Below, in pieces: positions 9,099-16,559 of a stretch of DNA of 35,765 bases. Made by a program: the position numbers and the translations under genes. The stretch covers positions 1 to 35,765 of the forward strand of contig CALUNG010000020.1 in assembly GCA_944321955.1 (NCBI GenBank), given 5' to 3'. Source of the DNA: an uncultured Alistipes sp. Its GTDB lineage: Bacteria; Bacteroidota; Bacteroidia; Bacteroidales; Rikenellaceae. The stretch's first letter is position 1. Each line of letters starts with the position of its first letter. Below the pieces are notes generated by a model, which was given only the letters and a program-made list of their open reading frames with translations, was not told where the DNA came from and made no database searches.

Positions 9099-9143
9099 CG
9101 GTTGTCGCAGTGTCTGTTTCGACGGACACTGCGATGCCGTTTT
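9099..9143 (+). terminator. Intercistronic terminator between the two cassettes
   Basis: A 12-bp stem (9105-9116 with 9123-9134, loop TTTCGA, one G-T pair) is extended by CGG near 9099 pairing with CCG near 9138 and is followed by TTTTG. It sits 10 nt after the lipoprotein stop. It could stop or weaken transcription into the second peptide-lipoprotein pair. No clear promoter was found in the short remaining gap, so partial readthrough is plausible. Confidence 0.6.
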
Positions 9144-9177
9144 GTTGGAAACAGGTAATGTTTATAAAAATACGATT

Positions 9178-9327
9178 ATGAAGAAACAGTATTACTCTCC
9201 GCATGCGGAGATTTTGCGTTTTGTACCCGAACGCGGCTTTGCCATATCGGGCGAATGGAACGACATCGAAAACGGCACCCCCGACATTACGATCGAGACG
9301 GGTGAGGACGACACCACTTTTGCTTAA
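9178..9327 (+). CDS. Small acidic peptide, GFAxS-WND type (cassette 2)
   Basis: 49 residues, starting MKKQYYSPHAEILRFVPE. The core GFAISGEWNDIENGTPD is followed by an acidic tail (ETGEDDTTFA). There is no signal peptide, membrane span or cysteine. It ends 20 nt before the start of the second lipoprotein, matching the spacing of the first cassette (19 nt). It is related to the peptide at 6943-7101 in pattern rather than by high identity, so the pair is an old duplication under constraint or two independent members of one family. Function is unknown. A cytoplasmic partner, a secreted factor, or a precursor trimmed after the GFAxS segment are speculations. Confidence 0.7.
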   Translation: MKKQYYSPHAEILRFVPERGFAISGEWNDIENGTPDITIETGEDDTTFA

Positions 9328-9347
9328 CCCCTTAAAGAATCACAACC

Positions 9348-11765
9348 ATGAAAAAGAGCATTTTATTATATGGTGTTGCGTGCTGTTTCGGTTTGATGGC
9401 CGTTACGGCTTGTTCCAAGGATGATGCCGAGTCGACTGCCGTAACCGACGGCGCAACCGTTACTCTCAATATCGAGGCCTCGTACACCGAAAGTACCGAT
9501 GCCGACGAGTCGCGTGTCGAATATGTTGACAAGCAGGGTATGTTCTGGCAGATGGCCGACGGCGAGGAGCTGACGGTACTGCCCGCCGAAGGCGGTATTT
9601 TCCGCTCGACGGCTGCAACGATCGACGAGCAAACCGGTGCGGCCACGTTCACGGCGACCGTACCTGCAAACACGAGTGCCGTACATTTCTGCTATCCCTA
9701 TGCCGACGGCATGCCTCTTACGGATCGTGACTTCACCTTCCCGGGCGAGATCACGCAGGCTGCGGCAGGTCGTGCCGACGGAATATTCCATCTGGTTTCG
9801 ACCGCGCCCGTTTCGTTCGGCGAGAGCGACATCGTAGACGGAAGCGCAACGGTCAATCCTACTTTCGAGGTTGTCGGTTCGATCGTTCGTCTGCTGGTAT
9901 ACGCTTCGGACGAGTCCATGCAGAGCGAACAGATCAAATCGGTATCTCTCGAGACCTCGACCGACATCACGGGCAGCTACCGTCACAACTTCGTAACGGG
10001 CGAGCGTACGGTATTTGCCGCTGCCGAGAATTCGCGCCGCGTCGAACTTACTTTGACCGAGCCCTATGCTCTCAACGGGGTTTCGACCGTGGATAATGCA
10101 CAGGGCCTCTACCTCTACATCATCCCGACCACGACCGAGGGATATGCCTACAGTGTTACGACCGACAAGCATGTCTATACGTTCCAGACCACGAACGGCT
10201 TTACATTCGAGCGCAACAAGGTTCACAACGTACTGCTCGACCTTTCGAAGGCTACGTCGGTCATCGATCTCGACAAGGGTATCGTGACTTATGACCTGAC
10301 AAACCTGCCCGACTCGAAGGAGGTTACCAGCGACGGTTGCGTGGAGTCGCAGATAGGTTACTATCTTGCCAGCCTCAACGGCGAGGAGAGCCTCGACTAT
10401 ACGGCCGAGTTCTACACCAACATCACCATAACTGCCCGTGACGAGAACGGTGAACCCGCCGACTGGCTTACAGGCGGCCATACTGCCGCCAACTGGCTCT
10501 ATGTAACCTGCGAGGAGAATACATCAGAGCAGGAGCGTGTCGCTTATCTCGACCTGACCTATACTCCCGAAGAGTATCAGATTGCCAAAAATCCTTTTGC
10601 AACGGTCAAGATTACGCAGGCCGGAGCTTCGGACACCTATGCCCTGAGATTTGCATGGAACGGTGCGACAGAGTTTACTCTCGACGGTGACGGCGACGAG
10701 GTCGATCTGGGATATTACCTTGCATATCTCGATGACGCCACCTATTTCGTTCCGGATTCTACCGAGGAGATATATTCGGTAATCGAATATGAGGTGATCA
10801 GCACCGAAGAGTGGCTTACGGTCAAGACTACCGGACGCAATCACCCTACGGCCGTATGTTTCGCCAATCCGTCAACTACCGAGCAGCGTACCGCTACGGT
10901 CAATGCCTACTTCCGCGGCGACACGTCGAAGTACCTGCTGGCCGATCCCGATGCTCCCGTATTTACCTTTAGCATGGTTCAAAACCCCGGTTCAGGCGCC
11001 CTTGAAGTAAAGACCGTATATTACGACCTTTCGCCTATAGGCGGCAATCTGACCAAGGTGTGGAGCGAGTTCGGCGTCGAGTCGACCGACATGGGCTGGT
11101 TCTTCGCATATGAGGTCAGTGAAAAAGAGGGAGAAGCCGACGTCCGTTACGAGAACGGCAAGTATTTCAACCTGCTTGAGATAACCTCCGATCAGGATTG
11201 GGCTTCCGTTACCGTAAGCGGCAATCACCTCTATCTCACGTGCGACAGGAATACAGGCGACGTGCGTACCGCTACCATTACGGCCACGTATCCGACCAAT
11301 GACCCGAGTGTAGTCCTGCGCGACGGCGGTGCCGACAACGTGGCATTCACCTTTACCGTAACACAGGCTTCGGGTCTTCCCAAGACCGTAAGTTACAGCT
11401 TTGCCGACGGCTTCCTCTACGAACTCGAGCACGATGCTTCGGCCGAGACGGGATGGGGTCTGCGTTTCGGTACACTTAACGCGTACGTTGACGGAGTGCA
11501 GAATACCGATACCAATTCGGTATATTTCCAGAATATCGTATTCGACTGCGGTGAGGATGCCGACTGGCTCGAGGGCCTTATGTATTGGGGCTCGCAGCTC
11601 TATGCGCACTGCACCGAGAATACTACGGGACAGACACGTGTCGGAACCATTACGATGCGTTTCACCGAAACCGAAGGTGTCAACGTCGAAGGAGGCAATG
11701 TCATAGCGCAGCTCAAGGTTACGCAGACAGCCGATGGCGTCGTAACGTCGAGCCTCGTTCGATAA
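9348..11765 (+). CDS. Fimbrillin-like N-terminal lipoprotein with four BACON-like repeats (cassette 2)
   Basis: 805 residues. The signal peptide ends in lipobox AVTAC (Cys22). Residues about 30-310 parallel the N-terminal domain of the cassette 1 lipoprotein: VHFCYPYADG, SIVRLLVYASDE, IKSVSLETS, then NKVHNVLLDLSKATS. Four Ig-like repeats of about 110-130 residues follow, each closing with a BACON-like VTQ block: FATVKITQAG, FTFSMVQNPG, FTFTVTQASG and AQLKVTQTAD. Each also has a DWL or DWA tryptophan motif and a short xLYVTC/LYAHC strand. The family background is that BACON domains occur on Bacteroidetes surface proteins and are suggested to bind carbohydrate or mucin or act as spacers. The gene is the end of the rightward operon and is closed by a strong terminator. 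Confidence 0.75.
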   Translation: MKKSILLYGVACCFGLMAVTACSKDDAESTAVTDGATVTLNIEASYTESTDADESRVEYVDKQGMFWQMADGEELTVLPAEGGIFRSTAATIDEQTGAATFTATVPANTSAVHFCYPYADGMPLTDRDFTFPGEITQAAAGRADGIFHLVSTAPVSFGESDIVDGSATVNPTFEVVGSIVRLLVYASDESMQSEQIKSVSLETSTDITGSYRHNFVTGERTVFAAAENSRRVELTLTEPYALNGVSTVDNAQGLYLYIIPTTTEGYAYSVTTDKHVYTFQTTNGFTFERNKVHNVLLDLSKATSVIDLDKGIVTYDLTNLPDSKEVTSDGCVESQIGYYLASLNGEESLDYTAEFYTNITITARDENGEPADWLTGGHTAANWLYVTCEENTSEQERVAYLDLTYTPEEYQIAKNPFATVKITQAGASDTYALRFAWNGATEFTLDGDGDEVDLGYYLAYLDDATYFVPDSTEEIYSVIEYEVISTEEWLTVKTTGRNHPTAVCFANPSTTEQRTATVNAYFRGDTSKYLLADPDAPVFTFSMVQNPGSGALEVKTVYYDLSPIGGNLTKVWSEFGVESTDMGWFFAYEVSEKEGEADVRYENGKYFNLLEITSDQDWASVTVSGNHLYLTCDRNTGDVRTATITATYPTNDPSVVLRDGGADNVAFTFTVTQASGLPKTVSYSFADGFLYELEHDASAETGWGLRFGTLNAYVDGVQNTDTNSVYFQNIVFDCGEDADWLEGLMYWGSQLYAHCTENTTGQTRVGTITMRFTETEGVNVEGGNVIAQLKVTQTADGVVTSSLVR

Positions 11766-11785
11766 ACGAGACCAATGAAAAAAAA

Positions 11786-11819
11786 GGAGGCGGGAACAGA
11801 TTCCGCCTCCGTTTTTTTT
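11786..11819 (+). terminator. Rho-independent terminator of the peptide-lipoprotein operon
   Basis: GGAGGCGG (11786-11793) pairs with CCGCCTCC (11803-11810) and can extend by two weaker pairs. It is followed by eight T after a single G and preceded by A-rich sequence. It lies 20 nt after the stop of the second lipoprotein gene. Confidence 0.9.
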
Positions 11820-11902
11820 GAACGACTGCGAGCAACGATAAAAATGTAACATCGGAATATCGATTGTATCGGGTTTTTTTCGTGAGTTTTAGAAAAAATA
11901 TT

Positions 11903-11910
11903 TATCTTTA
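11903..11910 (+). promoter_or_regulatory. Probable -7 box of a small RNA gene
   Basis: TATCTTTA matches the Bacteroidetes -7 consensus TAnnTTTG at seven of eight positions (last base A instead of G). Only a weak -33 candidate (TTTC near 11878) is present at suitable spacing. Transcription would start near 11917. Confidence 0.45.
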
Positions 11911-11916
11911 CACTCG

Positions 11917-12087
11917 AGAGTTGACTGCTTCAGTCTGTACCCCCTCTTCTCCGGGCATACCGTCGGGTTCGCCCGGTTCAGTATCAAGAATAGCTCAGTC
12001 GGAGGCGTAGCGACCGACTGCTGTCTATGGATAGGTTGTTTATTTATTGGCGGCGGTTCCCGTGCAAACGGGAGCCGTCCTTTTTTT
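11917..12087 (+). ncRNA. Putative ~170-nt structured small RNA of unknown family
   Basis: No open frame explains this segment, yet it has promoter-like sequence, several stable hairpins and a textbook terminator. Hairpin A at 11964-11975 is CGGG-TTCG-CCCG (UUCG tetraloop), nested inside ATAC (11957-11960) pairing with GTAT (11981-11984). Hairpin B pairs CAGTCGG (11996-12002) with CCGACTG (12014-12020). The 3' end is a 12-bp terminator stem with a GCAA tetraloop. The length is near that of 6S RNA, but I could not find the long closing stem expected of 6S, nor SRP, tmRNA or RNase P landmarks. Rightward transcription is supported by the T-run on that side only. The 5' end is approximate. Confidence 0.55.
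12052..12087 (+). terminator. Terminator with GCAA tetraloop at the end of the small RNA
   Basis: GGCGGTTCCCGT (12052-12063) pairs with 12068-12079/80 through a GCAA loop, with two G-T pairs, and is followed by seven T (12081-12087). It is 230 nt beyond the previous terminator, so it must serve a separate transcript. Confidence 0.85.
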
Positions 12088-12106
12088 GACGGTGGACACG
12101 ATTGGG

Positions 12107-12135
12107 GCAATCACGATGATCCGGGTCGTGATTGC
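12107..12135. other. Perfect 10-bp stem-loop of unknown role
   Basis: GCAATCACGA (12107-12116) pairs perfectly with TCGTGATTGC (12126-12135) across a 9-nt loop. Neither side has a T-run, so it is not an ordinary terminator. It lies in the gap between the small RNA and the convergent GH3 gene and could be a protein-binding palindrome or an mRNA 3' structure. Confidence 0.4.
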
Positions 12136-12196
12136 GAATCTTTGAGACCGGTTATAGTCAGACATGAATAGGAGCGTGCCGAACGATGAGTGCATG

Positions 12197-12242
12197 AAAA
12201 GATCGGGGCGCCATTCAAATCATGGCGCCCCGATCTTTTTTT
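12197..12242. terminator. Bidirectional terminator after the GH3 gene
   Basis: GATCGGGGCGCCAT (12201-12214) pairs perfectly with 12222-12235. AAAA precedes it and TTTTTTT follows. It lies just beyond the GH3 stop (12259) on the minus strand and also faces rightward transcription, where the T-run is longer. Confidence 0.88.
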
Positions 12243-12258
12243 GTAGGGTATGTACTGG

Positions 12259-14481
12259 TCAGATAACCTTGAAATCTACGGCTTCGCCCGATACGCTGTC
12301 GCCGCATACCCACAACTTGAAATCCCCCGGCTCGACCTTGACCCTCTTGTCGAGACCCATGAATGCCAGTTCCGATACGGGAAGCTCGAACGTGCAAGTG
12401 CGGCTTTCGCCGGCCTTGAGCGCTATGCGTTCGAAACGTTTGAGCTCGCGTATGGGGCGTGCTATCGATCCTGCCACGTCGCGTATGTAGAGTTGCGCCA
12501 CCTCGACGGCGTCGTATTTGCCGGTATTCGAGAGCGTGAACGTTACCTTGATCGTCTGGTCTGGTGTGTACTCATTGCTGTCAAGCTTGACGTCGCCGTA
12601 TTCGAATGTCGTGTACGACAGACCGTATCCGAACGGGAACAACGGGCCGAAACCGGTGTCGAGGTAATACGACGAGCATCCGAGCGACGTCTGTCCCGCA
12701 CGGAGCGGGATCTGGTCGATAAGCATCTCGTTGCCCGAAGCGGGACGTCCCGTATTGTTGCGGTTGTAGTAGTATGGTGCCTGTCCGACCTCCTTGAGGA
12801 ATGTTACGGGGCATTTGCCGCTCGGTACGGCATCGCCGAAGAGCAGTTCGGCAAGAGCTTCGCCTCCCATTGTTCCCGGGTGGAACGAGTAGAGCATGGC
12901 GTTGCAGGCGTCGAGGTCGCCTCCTATGGTAAGCGGACGACCGGCCATTATGACGGCAACTACAGGCTTGCCTGCGGCTTTGGCGGCACGCAGCAGTTCG
13001 CTCTGCGCTCCCTGCAGGTCGAGATTCGACAGCGAATGCGCCTCGCCCGACAGTATGGCCTCCTCGCCGGCGAACACCACGACGGCATCCGCCGTGCGGG
13101 CCAGTGCCGTTACGCGTCCCAGTTTCGAACGGTCGTTGTCGCGGCTGTAGCCCAGACCGGGTTCATATATGATGCGCACCTTGTCGCCGTAGAGTTTGCG
13201 CAGTGCCGCCAGCGGTGTTACCGTATGTTCGGGTTCACCGTCGAAGCACCATGTGCCCAGCTGGTCATGCTGCGCATCGGCCATGGGTCCGGTCACGAGT
13301 ATGGTACGGACGCCTTTGAGAGGCAGCGTTCCGTCGTTCTTGAGCAGGATGGCCGACTCCTCGGCTGCCCGCTTGGCTGCAGCAAGATGTTCGGGAGCAT
13401 ACTGTATCTCGGCCGCATAGGTTTCGTCTACATATGGATTTTCGAAGAGACCGAGTCTGAACTTGAGTCGCAGAATGTTGCGGACGGCATTGTCGACGGT
13501 CTCCATGTCGACCTTGCCTTCGTCGATCAGCTCTTCCAGCTGGCTTATGAAGGCGTGCGACATCATGTCCATGTCCACACCGGCATTTACGGCCTGGGCT
13601 GCCGCCTCCTTGAGGTCGGCGGCGAATCCGTGGGCGATCATCTCGCCGGTCGAGTTCCAGTCCGATACGACCATGCCGTCGAAGCCCCACTGCTGACGCA
13701 GAATGTCGCGCAGCAGATGGCGGTTGCCTGTCGAGGGTACGCCGTCGTTTTCGTTGAACGAAGTCATGATCGTGAGGGCACCGGCATCGACGCACGCCTT
13801 GAACGGCGGCATGTAGACATTGTGCATGAGGCGTTCGGTGATTGTGGTGCCGTTATAGTCGCGTCCGCCTTCGGCCGCCCCGTATCCGATAAAGTGCTTG
13901 GCGCAGGCTGCCATGGTCGACGGATCGGACGTGTCATCACCCTGATATCCCTCGACCATCGCCACGCCCAGTTGCGAGGTAAGATAGGGATCCTCACCGA
14001 AACTTTCGGCTATTCGTCCCCATCTCGGATCGCGCGATATGTCGAGCATCGGCGAGAAGGTCCATCGTATGCCGCAGGCCGATGCCTCGATTGCGGCTAC
14101 GCGCGCTCCCTGCTCGACGATAGCGGGGTCGAACGAGGCGGCCTGTCCCAGCGGTATCGGGAATATCGTGTGGAAACCGTGTATCACGTCCCGCGAGACG
14201 ATCAGAGGAATGCCCAGACGCGACTCTTCGACTGCAACCTTCTGGAGACGGTTGACGGTTGCGGCATCCGGTATGTTGAGGATGCTTCCGGATACGCCGT
14301 TGCGGATCTGTTCGGCAAGCCACTCTTCGTCTCCGTATGTCAGTTGGTTCATTTGCCCGATCTTTTCGGCCAGTGTCATTTGTGATATCAGGCGGTCGAT
14401 CCGGCGTTCGGTGTCATCGGTCTGCGAGCATGCCGTGAGGGCCATGATCGCAACCGGCAGCAGATACTTTTTCAGATTCAT
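12259..14481 (-). CDS. bglX: GH3 family beta-glucosidase, BglX-like, lipoprotein
   Basis: 740 residues. The signal peptide ends in lipobox LTAC (Cys18), so it is a membrane-anchored exo-glucosidase, probably in the periplasm. The N-terminal (beta/alpha)8 domain shows the GH3 landmarks SRDVIHG (96-102), GED (162-164), KHFIGYGAAEGGRDYN (195-210) and the nucleophile in VVSDW (Asp274). The second alpha/beta domain contains AVVVFAGEEAILSGEAHSLS, which should carry the acid/base glutamate. A C-terminal FN3-like domain ends the protein, as in BglX. GH3 enzymes remove terminal beta-glucose from oligosaccharides. In the context of SusCD and GH16 across 6-12 kb, it is likely to finish degradation of the imported beta-glucan. 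The gene lies downstream of the regulator gene, separated by a terminator-like hairpin, so it probably has its own promoter between 14482 and 14541. Confidence 0.94.
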   Translation of the reverse strand: MNLKKYLLPVAIMALTACSQTDDTERRIDRLISQMTLAEKIGQMNQLTYGDEEWLAEQIRNGVSGSILNIPDAATVNRLQKVAVEESRLGIPLIVSRDVIHGFHTIFPIPLGQAASFDPAIVEQGARVAAIEASACGIRWTFSPMLDISRDPRWGRIAESFGEDPYLTSQLGVAMVEGYQGDDTSDPSTMAACAKHFIGYGAAEGGRDYNGTTITERLMHNVYMPPFKACVDAGALTIMTSFNENDGVPSTGNRHLLRDILRQQWGFDGMVVSDWNSTGEMIAHGFAADLKEAAAQAVNAGVDMDMMSHAFISQLEELIDEGKVDMETVDNAVRNILRLKFRLGLFENPYVDETYAAEIQYAPEHLAAAKRAAEESAILLKNDGTLPLKGVRTILVTGPMADAQHDQLGTWCFDGEPEHTVTPLAALRKLYGDKVRIIYEPGLGYSRDNDRSKLGRVTALARTADAVVVFAGEEAILSGEAHSLSNLDLQGAQSELLRAAKAAGKPVVAVIMAGRPLTIGGDLDACNAMLYSFHPGTMGGEALAELLFGDAVPSGKCPVTFLKEVGQAPYYYNRNNTGRPASGNEMLIDQIPLRAGQTSLGCSSYYLDTGFGPLFPFGYGLSYTTFEYGDVKLDSNEYTPDQTIKVTFTLSNTGKYDAVEVAQLYIRDVAGSIARPIRELKRFERIALKAGESRTCTFELPVSELAFMGLDKRVKVEPGDFKLWVCGDSVSGEAVDFKVI

Positions 14482-14541
14482 AAAAATTGTAATATTAGAT
14501 TTTGTCGTTAGCTGTCCGATTCAATATCTTCATAAAAGTAC

Positions 14542-14575
14542 GAATAATAAAAGGTACCAGGTTGTACTGGTACCT
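14542..14575 (-). terminator. Terminator-like hairpin between regulator and GH3 genes
   Basis: AGGTACCAG (14552-14560) pairs perfectly with 14567-14575 around GTTGTA. On the minus strand it is followed by TTTTATTATT. It lies about 115 nt after the regulator stop and about 60 nt before the GH3 start, so it probably ends regulator transcription and separates the two genes. Confidence 0.65.
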
Positions 14576-14688
14576 CGATTGTGGATGTCTGAGACGGTAT
14601 TGTACGGCAAAGCCGTGTATGCCAACGGACTATGTCGACTGCTCACGGCAAAAAAAGTGGACGTGTTACAGCAGCGACGACGCTGCGG

Positions 14689-16389
14689 TCATGCTATTTT
14701 GAACGAACTGATGTGCTTTACGCGCTCCTCGAAATCGTCACGACGGTACTTCGACTTGTTCTTGACCTTGGCTCTGTAGTTGTATATGGTGTTGACCGAA
14801 TAGCGCAGCAGTGATGCTATCTTCGAAGAGTCGGTTATGCCAAGACGTATCAGTGCGAAGATGCGCAATTCGGTATTGAGCAGTTCTCCCTTGTGCAGGA
14901 CTATGTGCTCGGAATCCTCGAGCAGCGAGTTGAAATCCTCGACGAATGTCGGGTAGAGCTGCAGGAACGCGGTGTCGAACATGTCGTAGAACTTTTTGGT
15001 CTCCTCCTCGACAAGGGTTGACGACGAAACCTCCTTCTGCAGTTCGGCGACCTTGCCTGTCGTGAGTTTCCGTCTGACATTCCGTTGATAGTCTATCAGC
15101 CGGTCGATGTAACTGGAGCAGATCGACAGGAAGAGTCCGATATACTCCTCCTTGACGTGGTTAGATTCGCTGATGGCCTTGTTCATTTCGGAGAGTTTGT
15201 GGTTGTACGCATCGACCTGACGGTGACGTTCGCGCAGTTTCTCCTGGTTTTCGCGTGTCTGTTGGTAAAGCCTCCACAGATATACGCAAGCAATGAAGAG
15301 GCAGATGACCAGTATCGATATGATGATGGTGAACGTGCGCAGTTGCCGTGCCTGTTGCACCTCCATCTCCTGGGCGGCGGATTCGATGTACGGCATCGAG
15401 GCTGCCACCTGCCACGGACGCAGCTTGGCGTTGTAGAATATGGCGTCGTCCATCGAGCAGCGTATGTATCTGAAGGCGCGCATTATGTCGTTGCGGCCGA
15501 AGAGCTGGTTGGCCAGCGAACACAGCGAAGCGTTGTCCTTGGTGGCCGAGTGTATGTCGGCAATGGCTGAACGGGCGTACCAGCAGACCATCTCGTCTGG
15601 ACGTTTCGTCTGGTCGCATATCTCGCCAAGTCTGTATGTCACTATGGCATAGTCATGGGTTTGAGGTTCGGTCTGCTCGAGCAGATGCTTGTAGAGCTGT
15701 TCGGCCTGATCGAACTTGCCCTGGCTCATGAGATAGACGCCATGGCTGCATTCTGCATCGAACGACTGGTTGTCGATACCCGAAATCCCCCCCCCGAACA
15801 GGAGTTCCGAATAATGCCTGTATTGACGCCATGCGTCCTCGATGATCTGCTCCTGCTTGGAGTAGTGGGCCAGTTCGTGGTAGAGGTTCTGTTTTGCCAG
15901 ATAGTATTTCGTCAGCAGCGACGGCGAAAGGCTCTCCAGATCGACCGACTTGTCGAATATCTCGCCTGCTTCGAAGTACATTCCAGCCATCGTGTAGAGC
16001 CATGCCAGCATGATGTTGGTTTCGTCCAGCTTGTCGTGCGAACCGAGCCGCTGTGCAATCTCGATATTGTTCTGAAGGCATGCCAGCGATTCGTCGAAAC
16101 GGAACGACGAGTACTCGCCGTACAGCGACAGATTTATCTGATATCGTTGTTCGTCGGACATAGAATTGTCCGATAGCATCTCTTCGAGCAGGGCGATGCG
16201 CGATTTGCGGGCCTCGACGAACAGTGACGCATTGTCGAGTGTGGCATCCAGTTCCTTGAGCAGCCGGTTTATTTCACGCTCGGGAACCTCGGAAGAGGCA
16301 TGTGTAGTGTAAATCCCGGCAATACAGAAGGCGGACAGTAACAATATTCTTATGTTGCAGGTGAATGTGGAGCACATTTGACGTTTCAT
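14689..16389 (-). CDS. TPR / transmembrane / HTH regulator (DUF6377 type, SusR-like)
   Basis: 566 residues. A signal peptide or first membrane segment (12-30) is followed by an all-helical, TPR-like region (about 35-345), one transmembrane helix (352-374), a coiled coil (375-410) and a C-terminal domain. In it, TELRIFALIRLGITDSSKIASLLRYSVNTIYNYRAKVKNKS (506-546) is a LuxR-like helix-turn-helix. The conserved VKEEYIGLFLSICSSYIDRL block places it in the DUF6377 group. Family knowledge: such inner-membrane proteins act as periplasmic sensors that directly control PULs, as SusR does. It most likely senses an oligosaccharide and activates the nearby GH3 and SusCD genes. Gly199-201 are encoded by a run of nine G, so slippage would break the frame before the membrane and DNA-binding parts. 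Confidence 0.85.
   Translation of the reverse strand: MKRQMCSTFTCNIRILLLSAFCIAGIYTTHASSEVPEREINRLLKELDATLDNASLFVEARKSRIALLEEMLSDNSMSDEQRYQINLSLYGEYSSFRFDESLACLQNNIEIAQRLGSHDKLDETNIMLAWLYTMAGMYFEAGEIFDKSVDLESLSPSLLTKYYLAKQNLYHELAHYSKQEQIIEDAWRQYRHYSELLFGGGISGIDNQSFDAECSHGVYLMSQGKFDQAEQLYKHLLEQTEPQTHDYAIVTYRLGEICDQTKRPDEMVCWYARSAIADIHSATKDNASLCSLANQLFGRNDIMRAFRYIRCSMDDAIFYNAKLRPWQVAASMPYIESAAQEMEVQQARQLRTFTIIISILVICLFIACVYLWRLYQQTRENQEKLRERHRQVDAYNHKLSEMNKAISESNHVKEEYIGLFLSICSSYIDRLIDYQRNVRRKLTTGKVAELQKEVSSSTLVEEETKKFYDMFDTAFLQLYPTFVEDFNSLLEDSEHIVLHKGELLNTELRIFALIRLGITDSSKIASLLRYSVNTIYNYRAKVKNKSKYRRDDFEERVKHISSFKIA
15787..15795 (-). repeat. G9 homopolymer inside the regulator coding region
   Basis: Nine consecutive C on the plus strand read as GGG GGG GGG on the coding strand (Gly199-201). 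Gain of one base would lead to a stop near 15653, and loss of one base to a TGA about 20 codons after the tract; both would remove the transmembrane helix and the HTH. This is the form of a slipped-strand contingency locus. Phase variation itself is inference. Confidence 0.85.
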
Positions 16390-16431
16390 GGTCTCGGGTT
16401 TATGGTGTTCGGTTCGAGTAAAAATAGCAAA

Positions 16432-16466
16432 AAAAATCGAGATAGCGAATTCCGCCCTCGATTTTT
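16432..16466 (-). promoter_or_regulatory. Terminator-like inverted repeat upstream of the regulator
   Basis: AAAAATCGAG (16432-16441) pairs with CTCGATTTTT (16457-16466) across 15 nt. On the minus strand the right arm runs into T8. It is 43 nt upstream of the regulator start and about 60 nt beyond the rplS terminator. It could be a back-up terminator or an attenuator or operator of the regulator gene. The T-run TTTTTTTTG also weakly resembles a -7 box. Confidence 0.45.
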
Positions 16467-16525
16467 AGCCCTTAATGACCCGTATGGAACATAATGCGTG
16501 TAGTGCCGAAGGATACGGGTGAAAG

Positions 16526-16554
16526 AAAAGGCCGTGTTCGAAACACGGCCTTTT
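16526..16554 (-). terminator. Terminator of rplS
   Basis: AAAAGGCCGTGT (16526-16537) pairs perfectly with 16543-16554 around a 5-nt loop. On the minus strand it ends in TTTTCTTT. It begins 5 nt after the rplS stop. Confidence 0.9.
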
Positions 16555-16559
16555 ACTTT

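Noticed and set aside
11917-12087. tRNA, SRP RNA, tmRNA or RNase P RNA
   Set aside because: No cloverleaf, no SRP domain IV motif, no tag-peptide frame, and too short for RNase P RNA.
12250-14385. Open frame of about 711 codons opposite the GH3 gene
   Set aside because: Antisense shadow of a well-supported enzyme gene; low-complexity composition and no recognisable motif.
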